Below the pieces are notes generated by a model. It saw only the letters and a program-made list of their open reading frames with translations. It was not told the DNA's origin and searched no databases. A DNA stretch of 64,000 bases, taken from Amblyomma americanum. Taxonomy: Eukaryota > Arthropoda > Arachnida > Ixodida > Ixodidae. How positions within the stretch are numbered: the first letter of the stretch is position 1; the number at the start of each line of letters is the position of its first letter. Below are positions 21,695-33,781 of the stretch, one piece after another. Location of the stretch: assembly GCF_052857255.1 (NCBI RefSeq), contig NC_135505.1, forward strand, positions 65,326,149 to 65,390,148, given 5' to 3'. A program made the position numbers and the translations under genes.

Positions 21695-22994
21695 AAGCGA
21701 CGTAATGTTATACTTCGCGAAACCAGCTAAAGAAGCACTCCCTGGTGTTATTAGGGGCGTGCTTTTCGTTAGTGAGAAGGCGATAAAATTCGCATGCTCT
21801 GCTACTTTTCTCGCTGCTAACGTGGTTTTATTTAATGCTCTAATTATTTCATACATAAAACTGGCATGAAATTTAAGAAAATATATAGGCGTGCAGAGGC
21901 ACGCACTGCCTTACACTTAGCTGCCGCTGTTTTCGATTTTGGGAAAGTAGTCGTCAATTGATAGATGTATCGCAAAGTTCAACCCAAGAGTAAATTTAAA
22001 AATGCATACTTTGGGCAGAAGTGGATCGCCATTGCATGAGAGAGCAATTAAATGGTACTTTTTGAAGGAAAGCACCCAAGACACACTTTAATGCTTGTAT
22101 TTTGTTCGTTTTAAATGATAGTGCTCAGGCTCTTTTCTTTAATACCCAGAACACCTTTGAATTCATTTTTACAGTATTTTTGCAAATCATGCAGTTTGTG
22201 CAAAGGCCGCCGGCGCACTCAGCTTCCGTCTCCAGCAGTACTTCCAGCGGCTGGATGATGCAAAACCAACCCCGTGTGTCGCTCGATACAACGCGTCTTG
22301 TGCATCACCCGAAAGATGCAGCTTCATGCTAAAAAGTAACTATTATTGCACATGGCATTCCCCTTGCATAACACACAACCATGAAAGGCTAACCAACGCA
22401 CTGACCAAGTGCGCTCTTTGGTGCGACAAATAAATGATGTTATGCAAGGCCTCACGCGTGTCTTCTTTATGCGCACGGAATAATTTAGCTATCTGCATTC
22501 AATATAAAAAGTGATCTCAGTGCCTTCTGCATCTAGAATAATAACTGCCCATGCCGAAATATAACACGTGTCAGTACAATCCTTTTTTCAGTAGCGATAT
22601 CTCTTTTCTTCCTTCTACTGCGAAGCTTCGCAGCCTTAACAGCGCTCGTATTTGATAAAGTATGAAATCGCATGACTTGAGTAGGAAATCACACGATGGC
22701 GAATGATAACTACTGCTGTCTTATTGCTATGTAGGAGATCATATATGCGAAGGCAATGGTGAGGCCATTCGGTACTGCAGTTCAACAATCGTAGTCGATG
22801 TTTCAAACTTGTGCTGGCTACTAGGGATCTACCGAAGCTGCAGCAGCCTAAACTGTAGCGTGCCAACCGCCCACCTCGTCAACTGGACTGCAAGTGGTAA
22901 AGGCCGGGAATAACTACAGCTGAGCAACACTGACCTTCACGTCTAGCTTTGGTTCTGAGTCCCCCACCCCATCGACGACATCCGATCACTAAGA
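21695..22994. other. Non-coding stretch upstream of the candidate host gene
   Basis: AT-rich with no recognised repeat. The last 130 bp before the ATG at 22995 are GC-richer and could hold the gene's promoter and 5' UTR. No convincing TATA box is seen at the expected distance. Confidence 0.4.
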
Positions 22995-23715
22995 ATGGCT
23001 GACGTAGAGTTGTCGAAACTGCGTTGTCTGCTCCACAAGGTGGATGTAGAGGGCCTGCAAAGCCTCGACGACGCTATAATGTCATGGCTGCCACGGCTCA
23101 GAGAAATGGAGCCAGAAGAAATGCCGAACGCTATCTGCGATGCTGTGCAGGCAGCGACGACGAAATCAGAGGCTCTGTGGCGCATAGCCTGGGTCCGCAG
23201 TTTTTTGCTGCCGCGGTTGTACATCCCGAAGTGGCAGTTTTACAACATCCATGCTGTGTTAACAACGCTTGATTGCTCGAAGCTGATGGCGCGTCTATCC
23301 TTGGAACTTGAACGTTACTTCTGCATCTCCACCGTAACCCATGCCCTAAGATTGCGCGGCCGCGCCCTGTACGGCTGCTTGATAAACGAAACGAAGTGCC
23401 TGCCTAGCCAGGAACGTCTGGTCTACGTGGTTATTTGCACTATTCGTCCCCAGATCGCTCTTCACTTTTCGGGGAGGGGCATGGAGTGGGCAGTTCGTCT
23501 CTCTCTTCGTAACGCGCTGGTGGGGATGGTCCCCGGTTCTCTTGCTGTGGTTCACGCAGAGTGCGACCCGGCCTCGCAAGCCACACCCACGTCGCTGTGT
23601 CCACCGACAACGCAAGAATACAGCGAGGTGCGGCTTCCAGCTCATCCACAGCCCACAGCGAATTTCGTCCCGGGTGGCCTGGCCGAACAAAATTCTGCGG
23701 CTGGGAGCGCACAAG
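22995..23715 (+). CDS. Candidate host gene, exon 1 (uncharacterised protein)
   Basis: This is the longest plus-strand frame without transposon motifs. The ATG has a strong Kozak context (AAGAATGG, A at -3 and G at +4). It encodes about 240 residues, mostly predicted helix (MADVELSKLRCLLHKVDVEG, later SFLLPRLYIPKWQFYN and QERLVYVVICTIRPQIAL), then a Pro/Thr-rich linker. I do not recognise the family. I end the exon at 23715, because ACAAG/GCAAGT is a good GC-type donor and the frame then runs into an interspersed (ATGG)n repeat. The exon ends in phase 1, which matches the acceptor at 25635. Function unknown. The exon join is inference. Confidence 0.5.
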
Positions 23716-23740
23716 GCAAGTTTGTTTTTCGCTGCAATTT

Positions 23741-23835
23741 GGATGAATGGATGGATGGATACGGCTAAACCCTTTAAATCGGGCGAGGGCTCAAGCCACC
23801 TAGCCATGACTTATGAAATTTTACTCTTCTTCTGA
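23741..23835 (+). repeat. Interspersed repeat starting (ATGG)n
   Basis: GGATGAATGGATGGATGGAT is followed by an ACGGCTAAACCCTTTAAATCG block and a GCTCAAGCCACCTAGCC palindromic-like stretch. I read it as a common tick interspersed repeat tail, recognised from pattern only. It explains the last 18 codons of the open frame that begins at 22995. Confidence 0.45.
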
Positions 23836-24884
23836 TTTTGGCCACCAATGAGATAACCTTCGCTTGGTTATTTCTACCCGCTTAAAATCTGCTTTCCCTT
23901 CACTGTCCTTATATTTATTCTGTTCAGAAAGCGCTCCTCATGTTGTAGGTTACATTACTATGCTCACCACATTCAATCCGAGCGGTCGCTCAACTTGCGA
24001 TGGAAGGTAACCAAACTTGTTGCACTACTTATATGTTGCATGTATCGCGCAAACCTTTTCGCAGATTTCTTTCATTCCATCAGATTTTACCCAAAGTTAT
24101 ACCATTGCTTTTAAGATATATGTAACGCGCAAGTCTTTCTGAGAAATGTTCAGTTCATCAGATAAGTTAATCAATTACTTCTATATACAAAGGTGGTGAC
24201 GAATATAAGTAAGAAACGACGGCAGAAAACAAGTCTCCACTAACTGGCTTTGTTAATCACTACAGGATGGACCATTTGCTTTTTCGCGGTAGATATTACA
24301 AAGCCCTTCATCTGGTGAAAGCCATGCTTTACTCTAGACATTTCGTACAGAGCACCCAACACAACAGAGACCCTCCAGAGAAAGGCCACAGCTGATGGCG
24401 CGGATCATGTTCTTGAAATGGCCGCCACTTAGTGTAAAAATGTAGGCCGATTCTGTAAACAAATTGAAAATGCACGTTACGATTACGTAAAGACGAATTT
24501 TACTCAATACGCTCTGCTTAAAACCTGCAGTTTTTCTTCCTGTTTCGTTTCCTGGGTCATTCTGCTTTCATTGGCTGCGTTACATTATGCAGCCGTAATT
24601 CAAACTGGACGAAGGACGAAGGATATCGCATTACGCGAGCTCGAATTAGGATTTGCCCAATGAGCATGCTGGACAGGAACGGGACCTCACCGCCACTTGA
24701 AATGATGAGTATAATTATTTAAGCGGCTTATACCGCCGTACCAGCAGAGGCTGCCTTGTTGGCTGCATGTAGAATTTATTAACGCGAAAGCATTAGAACG
24801 CTATGTTGACGCTGGAAGTGTCCGCAAAATTTTTCGCCAGAAGTTTGTCCCCAGTGACTTCACAGCACTCCCCGTTCAACACCA

Positions 24885-25035
24885 GCTCTGATGGCGATAG
24901 TGGTAGTTGGTGACAGCGATGATGACGATGGTGATAGTGATGCAAACGATAACAATAGTTACAAACGATGAGAGCGATGTTGATAGTGGTGACGATATCA
25001 ATGTTTTTGAGAACAATAGCAAAACGTTCGTGAGT
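24885..25035. repeat. Degenerate GAT/GTGA-rich tract
   Basis: Repeating GATGAN, GATAGT and GTGAC words run from CTCTGATGGCGATAGTGG onward, without a fixed period. This is simple-sequence decay inside the proposed intron 1. Confidence 0.5.
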
Positions 25036-25117
25036 TCGAGTCTCGCAGAGATCATGGGTTAGGTTCTTACAAAGGTAAGGTATGCAACGTCAGGATTATG
25101 CAACGGCTCAAGTCGAT

Positions 25118-25330
25118 GACATCATGTGACGTCATGTGTATGACGTTAAAACACGAGATGGAATTCATGAGCGTTGACGTCATAAGTTGATAACGTCACA
25201 AGATAGGTGATGTCATTACTTTGTCGTCCCATGTCATATGGCGTCATGAATCATGTGGCGTCATAAGTCGATAAAATTACAAAGTACGTGACGTCATGAG
25301 TTTATTGCATAAGCCTATGACGTCACAAGG
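25118..25330. repeat. CRE-rich minisatellite (TGACGTCA units)
   Basis: Four perfect TGACGTCA palindromes occur at 25127, 25175, 25289 and 25318, with many half sites (TGACGT, CGTCA) between them in the context TGACGTCATAAGTTGATAACGTCACAAG-like units. TGACGTCA is the cAMP response element bound by CREB/ATF bZIP factors. The array is a diverged tandem repeat with irregular spacing. Whether it acts as an intronic enhancer is unknown. Confidence 0.6.
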
Positions 25331-25634
25331 TAAGAGAGGAAAGGAACAGGCTTTCGCATTTCTGCTCTCAAGCAGACTTTACTGGAATCGTGCAGTTTTT
25401 TGGGGTGTCTAATATGGGCGTCTTGCAGCATCCGCAATGGCACCCTTTGAAAGTAATTGTCGCGAAGGCAGGCACGCAGGTTTATCTTTAAATGTCCCGA
25501 AGTAAAGCTACCAGCGCTAAATTAGCTAATTAAGTAGTGTTATTGGCGCCGGGATGGTGTTGATTCCGGTGGATTTTGTAAATATACTTTAAGAAACGAA
25601 CGTGATTAAGTGCAATGTTTATTTCTGTTCGCAG

Positions 25635-25698
25635 ATCCGCTCCTTGACATGGTCTTGAAGCTCAAGCACATGACGCAACATGTTCACGGCCAGTTAAA
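25635..25698 (+). CDS. Candidate host gene, exon 2
   Basis: A good acceptor (TTTATTTCTGTTCGCAG) precedes an open stretch reading DPLLDMVLKLKHMTQHVHGQLK, with the first residue completed by the G left over from exon 1 (phase 1). The frame stays open to 25828, but beyond about 25740 it becomes hydrophobic and unlike protein. I end it at AAA/GTTAGA because that leaves phase 2, which fits exon 3. Another donor or further exons in the 5.7-kb gap are possible. Confidence 0.4.
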
Positions 25699-27599
25699 GT
25701 TAGACCGGAAGCACGCAGAGCCACTCCGCAGTGTCTTTTTTATCACGCTTTTGTTAGTTTTCAAGGCTTTCATGCTGTCTGATTTCATAGCCCGTTGTGC
25801 CTTAGGCGGTGCGGGCTGGGCAACATAATTTCTCTTTCTTTTTCTTTTCCCACACTAATATATGTCTGTTTTCCTCATTAATTGGGTGGGCCGGAACACA
25901 TTTTTCTCATTTATTTTTATTTAGTCCCAACATAATTTGTCTGTTTTTCCCACGATAGCATTAAGGATCTCGTTCTGCAGAAATCTCGCTACCGCTGTTG
26001 TGAGCGGAAAATCCGTAATGACCAAAATGGTGGCCAAGTCACACGTGGAGCGGCTGCACTGAAAAGTGATTAACACATTTGGAAAATATTTAGATTTAAA
26101 GCCAGCCACACGACTCAAACGTTGTACTAAGAAGCAAAAATATAAGGCAAACCAATTGCACTTGAAAGAGAGTTTCGGTAATTAACTGGAAATCGCACCC
26201 CCTGACGCCTGATTTCCGAGTCGTACACGCTACTCCTAAGCCATGCAGACTTGTTCGTCCGGCTTTGTTAACTGAAGGTCTAGTTCCTGTCGTGTGGGCT
26301 TTAACGTATTCTGCTTTATTACTACGGTGCGCCAGGGAACGTACGTAAAATTTTTGATGTTCTTATTACTGAAGTAACAATTAAGATAAGAATTAAGATT
26401 CTTGCTTTTCAGTAGTGAAAATTTGCATATAGGAGGCGAGCATGAAATAATACGATATATCGCGAAAGCATAGTTACTTCTTCTGATGTATAACGTCAAC
26501 AGAAATCAAAAATAAACAAGAACTCGCTAAATTTGCTATTCAGTAAAAAGCTACGGCTTGTAATTACAGCGCAATCGTTGAAAAGGAATTTACAGTACTA
26601 TGTTATTTCGGTAATATATTTATTTCTGTAGCAAAGTGAACTTGAAAAATTATAAATGACACAGTCGAAATGCGACCTGCTCGCACTGATATTATGGAAT
26701 TAGTCACTGAAGATAAAACGCATTGTGGGCTTGCAATGCGAGACCATTTTCGCTAAAACGTTATTCGCAAGGGCAAAGAAAGACGTGTAATCTCTTTGCG
26801 CCAACACTAGTTTCTCTCATACGGCCTTTTGGAGCCAAGGGATAAATCAATGAGCACGTCACGATTTTGTGCTTCCCAAACAGAAAAAGAGCAGACATCA
26901 GTAGTATTTAGATCTTTAGATTTAGATCGCGAGCCATTGCGGTCTCGCCTTGAAGTGCATACGAGCGAATGACGCTGTTGGTTTTGGTATTCTGTAATTC
27001 CTGCCGTGGATATAAATTGTTTGTGCGTGCGTACTGATTCCGCTTATCTGAGCCCAGCATACCACGTATGTCATATGTACAGCTTTCCATGCATTTTGCC
27101 ACGCTGTTGTTTTTTTGAATCCCAACCCTATCCTGGTTTGAGTTAGGACCTATAGTATGTGCAAATAAAACATACCGATGCTTAGCGTACACTTTCTAAC
27201 TTTCACTAGCATCGGGCACCCTTACTGAAAACTTTTCATGTTTGAAAAAAAAAGTTGTACAAGGCGCCATATAAAAAACGAAACAAATATAACTTCGGCC
27301 ACATTAAACCCATTCATATCGTTTACAAGATCCAAAAGAAGATTATGCTAATCTTTTTGGATATGTACCTTACCGAACAATATTTTTTGCCGGAACATGG
27401 CCATGGTTTAGGGAAAGGAAAGTGTGCGGAACCTTTTTTGTGCTGCAGAAATAAATCATTAGGAACACCAAGACTGACAAAATAAGTCAAGAAATTTCTG
27501 CACACTTTAGCAAAGGCTTTGTTCTATTCTCTGCTACGCAACTGTTCTTAAAAATTCGAATTCGAGGTCTCCTGCTCTTAGGCTATTCACTTTTGCAGC

Positions 27600-27790
27600 A
27601 GTAAATTACTGACCAATGTAGCTGGTGCGGTAGTTCCCAGCGTTCGGCTGCCGAACTTAAGGTCACGGTTGCAATGAGGTCCACGGTGATTTTTTCGATG
27701 GAGGTCAAATACAAACACGCCTATGCGCTTTGCGATGTCAGTGCACCTTGAAGAAACTCACGTGGCCTAAATTACTATATATACTACACT
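27600..27790 (+). mobile_element. Degenerate SINE relic
   Basis: The body TCGATGGAGGTCAAATACAAACACGCC, followed by GCTTTGCGATGTCAGTGCACCTT and GAAACTCACGTGGCC, matches the tRNA-unrelated body of the SINE seen at 5029-5339. The tRNA head (27640-27690) is badly decayed. Confidence 0.6.
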
Positions 27791-29734
27791 AAGGCCAAAA
27801 CGTTTTTGAGGCGGTTATGCAAGACTTGCAAAGCTCAGTTCTTCACTATATTTCGGGCAAACTTCAGTGTTGTATGACGCAGTCTGTCTACATTGTCACG
27901 TGATGAACCGAATGCCGTGAAGAATGGACGAGCAGAGTGGAGGGATGGTGGAAATAAATTGTTTATCGGGCTGACTTGCACTTACAAAGAAACGTTGCCT
28001 ACCTGGTGTCTCGTGAGTTTAAAGCTGGTAAAGAAACTTCGAGATAAGGCATTAAAAGCAGCTGCAACAGTTTCGAACAATGTAGATGTTGCATGCAATC
28101 ATTCAATATGAAATTGGTCGTATCTCACGCCACAAAGTAATAGAGGAGCGTGCTTGCGATTTTCACCATGAACGAACCAATAGCACAAAGGTTTGCGACA
28201 ATATGTTTGTGCCTATTTTTAAATACCTTAAATTTCGATGGAACAAATAAATGGCCCATTCGGCCTAATTTATTTCGGCAACTTTCAGCAGGAACAAGCA
28301 GCGCAAAACTTGCCCGCAATATGTATGGTTCCTATTCGCCTACCTTATGGTGGGACAGGACAAAGCAATAGCCAATTCGTTCTAATTTCTCCGTTTATTC
28401 TTGTGACGAAATGATTGAAAAATATGCATTACGGATTTGGCAAATTGCGCTTTTATGTGTGTTGTCATTCAAGATTGCGAGAGCATCGCGTTTATGATGC
28501 TACCGCCATATTGCAAATTTCTCGGGTTCCCTACAACAGACCCCCATTGTCCTCGGATTAACACGAAGGGGAGAGACCGGATTATCAGATCATGAACTGG
28601 TTCCAAAGGCGCAGTTCTCTCTCTAAAAGTGTGCAACCCGATGAACGAGAGAATAAACTTTCAGGTTTATTTCCTCAGCTTCTCTTTCTCTGCGATTACT
28701 GTTACTTACCCCTGGACATTTGACAGAGAATTACATACATTTGCTAAGATTTTGGGTATGAATCCTGAGAGGCGGTGGAGTGCAAAAAACTCCCAACTTT
28801 TTTAAGTGCACGTGCAAATGTTTTTGAGAATTTCTTTTGTTACAAACACTTTCGGGTGTGTATGCATGCTGGAGTGTTTTTTTTTATCTTTTCTGTAGAA
28901 CCCGGCAACTTGAAAAAAAGTACCCTGAACGCACTGAATAGTGCTTTGTGACGACACTGACTTAAAAAAATCGTGCACTCCTTGGGCATCTATTTATTCC
29001 CTAAAGTTTGACTTTAAAATAGCGCTAATGTAATTATTAAATACCTGTTAACTGGCTTGAAATGGTGTAAGTTCCAGAGCTCTTCATAACAAGTTACGTA
29101 TCTGCGCCAATCTTAGTTATATATCATGTAAAAAAACACGCAAATTAATTGCTTGTCGCCGTTTAAATTGCTTTCGCCCGTAGTTGCTGTCGCCGGTTTC
29201 TGAGACCTGGCTTCTCATCGCCCTCCTAAATGATGTAATCTTTTGTTGCCTACACTGCAAAGTTAAAAGTAAACACCAAAGTGCAACAGCATTTCAAGGC
29301 TAAGAACTGAAAATGCACTAAAAAACCAAGCTGTAGTGAAGCTGTTTTTAGCCGTCCAGTCGGCGCCACTGCATGCCGCGGCATAATATAGTGCACGCAC
29401 ACATGAAATCATGTTGCTCTTTGCACATTTTTGCTATTTTGCTATATAATTCGATTCTAAGTGGATTGGTTGAGGCCCCTCTACGAGAAAGCCCCTACAT
29501 AGAATGCATATGATAATCCGATGCCTCCTACTACAGCGTCCATGGTAGCCCACGTGTCTCCTTAGGATGTTAAATTCTACAAATCATGGAACTACCATAG
29601 TTTCTGGCTGTTCGCAGTGCACGGATTTTGTTAGCTACCATGCAACTTTTCAACACATTACAAGTGATGCATTGAGTGCTGATCTTACGCAATACCTATG
29701 TTAAAGACGTTGTCGGTGTGTACAGGTCCAAAGA

Positions 29735-29900
29735 GCGCAGATTTAGAGAATGCGCCTGGCATGTAAAAGGATCGAGGTTCGAATCCCAGTGCCGCACAAT
29801 TCTCAATATGGTAAAAAAAACGCACTCCTCGTGTCGATAAAATTTCACAATCAGGCCACGGGTAGAGCTTGATATCCGTGGCCAGAAGCGACAAGGCACT
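29735..29900 (+). mobile_element. Second-type tRNA-derived SINE relic
   Basis: GCGCAGATTTAGAGAATGCGCCTGGCATGTAAAAGG resembles a tRNA D-arm to anticodon-arm region. It is followed by a box B, GAGGTTCGAATCCCAGTGCC. The body (CGCACTCCTCGTGTCGATAAAATTTCACAATC, then AGCTTGATATCCGTGGCCAG) is unlike the other SINEs here. The arms pair too poorly for a working tRNA gene, so I call it a SINE. It may be part of a longer repeat that continues towards 30250. Confidence 0.5.
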
Positions 29901-31368
29901 CAATCACCGGAGAAGGATATGGCCACCATTGTGCAGTACTTGGCCTGAACCTAATATGTATTTTAAACTAATTAACTCTCGGCGTTCACCCTCCTACAGC
30001 TTCGGAGCAACTGACCATGGCAGCGGTCAGACCTGTGACTCAAGAGGGTGCTTAGAATCTCTGCTCCTGAGAGGCCTCTATTAGAAATTGAACCAGGCAA
30101 CAATTAACCCAAGTCAAAGAATCGAAAATAAGCTAAGTAAAAATACCGCACACTGTTAGGATGGGTGACCTCTATACTAAGTTACGCAGGTAGTAGGCTG
30201 GAGACGAGGCATTGGGCGACTGTGGCAGAGGCTCTGGAAATAGTATGGGGGTTATTAGCAAAGTTCGACACAGGAGTAATTTACGGATCATGAATACCTT
30301 TCCGAAACGAGAAAATAGGAGGTAGGCCTACCTGTAAGAGCCACAAACGTGTGAATAAAAAGGAAACAGACCTCATACTGCACGCTCACCATGGCATCAT
30401 GCAGCATGTGGAGGTCCTCGGGAAGGTACCTTGTAGCGGCTAAAGAATAGTAAGGTCTCGAATTAGCCTAGACCCCTCCAACAGCCGCACTGCGCGACTG
30501 CTGCGTATCGCTTGATGTTGATTTCGATATCTGCTGCCGGCTTTTTTTTTTGCTGCTTCTTTAGTAACTCTCTCATGTATTATCTAAATGAGTGATTTAA
30601 GATAATCGTACTCTATCCGCCTTTACTGAGGGTGCGTTGTATTCCATCGTGAATGCGCCGAAGCCGATGGCTGCACCCCAGTGCTGATGTTTCTTAAGGA
30701 CCCTTCTGATTGCATGTTGTCAAAATTTTGAATTCGTTCCTTACGAGTACAATAAGAATAAATGCACAGAGCTGTTAAGAAAAAAAGGAAAGCTCTTTTG
30801 TGTGTTGCCTCGTGATCTTCGCTTTTTACACATTCCATAGGAACAGTAGATATTCTAGTAAACAGTACGGGCATAATTAAAAAAATGCTTCATTTCTTAC
30901 CATTAAGCCTGTATCGTCACAATCGAAGCTGTGTCTGCACTTAAGGGGTTCAAACGTTTTGCTTAGCCAGGTATAATATCTTCATGGCTGGTTCTTCCTC
31001 GTCTTGTATCTATGTACTATAGTGCTGTCACTGTTAAATGTCACTGCCAACCCGTTCGTGTCTACTTTTCCTTAGAGCTCTTAGTGAGTTTGTCAACAGT
31101 TTGATGATGAAAATAAAGAACTGAACTGCAGAAGTCATCTTCAGTGCAGAAAACTTGGGGGAATTAACGTTTGTTTGTTCCTCAAAATAAACACATGTAT
31201 GGTCCGCAAAATTACAACAACCAAACATTTGTGATGAATTTTAAATAAGTGCATTTCCGAGGGTCTTAGACGCTAAGAAATTGCGGATCAAATGACTAAG
31301 AGAGGCACACGGCAAACTTACTCTTGGAAAAGAACCCAAAATAAGAATTAGGTTCTCTTAGGTCTCAG

Positions 31369-31641
31369 ATGTGGAGCTCTACCTGACGCATTTGTGCCCC
31401 AAACAGTGATTGATCCTGTATTGGATACTGGCCCTTCGAAAACATCAGTTTTCCTTTGGTCGCTCATTACAGAGGCTGAACTGGACGTTCCAACTCAGAT
31501 TCCGAACGGGTTCTTCTGCCACAACTGCTTTCAAGGCTTCAACGCAAATGAGTATTTGCAATTGCACTGGCAAAAGGAACATGAATTTAAAAACTGAATA
31601 CGGGTCATCTGCTTCTAATGTTCATGTCCGAGCACTTCCAG
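31369..31641 (+). CDS. Candidate host gene, exon 3 (C2H2 zinc finger; 1-nt frameshift)
   Basis: The exon follows an acceptor (TTCTCTTAGGTCTCAG) and ends at a strong donor, CTTCCAG/GTAAGG. It encodes CGALPDAFVPQTVIDPVLDT and then GFFCHNCFQGFNANEYLQLH, followed by WQKEH, a canonical C-x2-C-x12-H-x4-H finger. The frame as given stops at 31595-31597. A five-A run at 31589-31593 has one A too many for the downstream reading (TEYGSSASNVHVRALP), which alone reaches the donor in phase 1. Either a homopolymer error or a real inactivating insertion would explain this. C2H2 fingers bind nucleic acid or protein. The partner is unknown. Confidence 0.5.
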
Positions 31642-33564
31642 GTAAGGTTTACATTCTTGCATCTGTCAGTTACCACATAATGATCAGCCTTACCACGGTC
31701 CCCTCATTGCAAAATTCTTTGAATTTACGTTCAATGAATGCTTTCTTGTGCTAGCTAAATCAGGGTTTTCCCTTCCAACTTTTTAGCTTCACCCTTTCAC
31801 CTCATTTTCCTCGCTGCCCCTACAGCTTCCCCATTCTTGGAATATACTTTGGTATCCAAGAAAGTATGCGTTACATTCTCTTCTCATAAACTGGCCTGCT
31901 CAAGCCCACTTCTTCATTTCAGATCAAATAATTTTAACTCCCCTTTGCTGTCCGACAAACTTTGGTATCTTCCGGCCTCTATATACGTATTAATTTACCT
32001 CCCTAGCTCGCGGAGCTTTCCTCATCTTCAAATCTATCCCTTGCGTTAGCCTCCATGTTTGCACAGCAAGCTTCTGTACATCCGTCAATATGTTATTTGA
32101 ACATATTCGACAGTTGCTGGTAAAGCACTGAGTAATTGATTCCTTTTTTCGAAGACGGCAGGCGCCTGCAACCGCCAGACAAAAAAATGCAAAATTATAG
32201 ACTATCTCAAGGTTTCCTCTTCCTCGTTAGCTTTTTAACCTTATGAAAACTTCTGTCCGTTCAAACTACTACCAAAAAAACCCGAGGAGCTCGTACATGC
32301 AACCTCAGCAGTTTAGAATATGTACTACCCAAATCGAGGCCAACAACATTGGAGCAGTTCGGGCGAACTGATTCCCGTGAACTCCACGCAGAGCTTAGAA
32401 TGGAGAATGTACAGCAGTGAGCATATCGGTCGAATGATGCTTGGGCTAATACTATAGGAAATTAATGGGTGATCTATTATCGTGTCGTTGATTTGTAAAT
32501 TCACGAGAACAAATTACGAGCATATTTCTTATAGAAATTTACTTCAGGACAAGTGATAATTATTCCTTTTGGAATGTTTCACTCGCACTCGCTGGAAGTT
32601 CAAAGCTCCTCTAAACACAAGCCGTCGCGTGGATGTGATCTACATCTTCCTGGAAACAAAAAAGAAGCAGCTTCCCAAAGGCACTACTTTTGTAGAGAGA
32701 ATAAAAATAATTCCATCGGCTAATTAGCCCGTTTGGGCAACCGTTATAAATTATTGCCATCAATTTAACACCATTTTTTTAGTTTCGGATTGCTACTTTT
32801 TTTAATTATTTCTATATTCAAAAGTCATGCCGCTTTTTATCAGAAGATTACTGAAAGTTAAAATAACGGCCGGTAAAGTTCTTTGCAAGCACTCTTCCAA
32901 CACAGACAACGATAATTTACACGATTCTTACGCTTTTCTGTAAACTCGAGCCTGTCATGTGTCGTGCTCTTCATGCTCTGATGACGTTGGCACAACGTTG
33001 AAGAATAAAACGTGAATATCATGTTATGTGAAACTACGTTAAAATAAAAACAGCGAAAGAAGCACGAGTGGTATAGAAAAAAGCGAGAGAAAGTGACATC
33101 CCGACCTCCAAGTTAACTTTGCCGGTTGTCTCAATTTCAGTCATAAAGGTATACGTTGTGACCAATTTGCCTATTGTCTTGGATAATACGAGCCGGCGTT
33201 ATAATTTATCACCCTTTGCGCAAAACTCAAATCTCCTGGGGGTCACCTGTTTATGATTTGATACTGCCTTCTTTCTCAATGACCTATTAGTCTAGTTTGT
33301 AGAAAGAGTAATGGATCACTGATTATTCACGGTGTAAAAAGTATGAAGTGTGCCGCGCCGTGTGGTAAGTTTCTAATACCGTGCAAATAATTCTAAATAG
33401 AAAAAAAGACTCCGTTTATTGCTGCTGACTACTCTCAGACGGAAATATGAACCCTTTGATCAAAACTAAACCCCTTCAGCTATTATATCGCTTTACTGTG
33501 CTCATCGTTCCGGTATAACACTGCAACTTGGAACATTTTTTCCTTCTTATTTTTACACGCGCAG
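31642..33564 (+). other. Proposed intron 3 (GT-AG)
   Basis: It starts GTAAGG and ends with a long pyrimidine tract, TTTTTCCTTCTTATTTTTACACGCGCAG. AT-rich, with no recognised repeat. Confidence 0.45.
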
Positions 33565-33750
33565 ACATGCTGCAGGAAGAGACGAAGAAGTTAGAGCTGG
33601 AGGAGCTTCGGACAACTTGATCTACGAAGAGCACCAAGGAGATTATCCATGAAATACTTTTTTCTTCGAAATGTTGTATTTACGAAGTCTTTGTTTGCAT
33701 GTGTTCAATATTTCTGCCATAAATTTTTACAATAAAAACAACCTGCGCTG
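33565..33750 (+). CDS. Candidate host gene, terminal exon and 3' UTR
   Basis: After a strong acceptor the exon reads (G)AC then MLQEETKKLELEELRTT and a stop at 33618-33620, a short charged helix that could be the end of a coiled coil. Its phase (1) matches the exon 3 donor. A poly(A) signal AATAAA lies at 33731-33736, giving a 3' UTR of about 130 nt. The phase agreement, splice sites and poly(A) signal together support a real gene end. Its function is unknown. Confidence 0.5.
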
Positions 33751-33781
33751 GCAGGTGCAAGATTGTACCTTAGCTTCCTCA

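Larger units (their letters stand above)
23716..25634 (+). other. Proposed intron 1 (GC-AG)
   Basis: It would start GCAAGT and end TTTATTTCTGTTCGCAG. It contains the (ATGG)n-type repeat, a GAT-rich tract and the CRE minisatellite. GC-AG introns are a known minor class whose donors usually have a strong AG/GCAAGT context, as here. Confidence 0.4.
25699..31368 (+). other. Long stretch without supported exon (proposed intron 2)
   Basis: 5.7 kb of AT-rich DNA. It holds two SINE-type relics (27600-27790 and 29735-29900) and otherwise only scattered poly(A/T) runs. No further exon with good splice sites was convincing, though short exons cannot be excluded. Confidence 0.35.

Noticed and set aside
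21411..21869. 152-residue plus-strand open frame
   Set aside because: Most of it lies in the palindromic element, and the opposite strand is open with a similar peptide. No Kozak context or domain supports a gene.
29735..29810. Possible tRNA gene
   Set aside because: Box B is good, but the acceptor stem and anticodon arm do not pair properly and the sequence runs into a SINE-like body.
31410..31754. 114-residue alternative frame over exon 3
   Set aside because: Only its middle part (TEYGSSASNVHVRALP) is plausible coding sequence, read after a one-base shift. The rest is out of frame with the C2H2 finger or lies beyond the splice donor.
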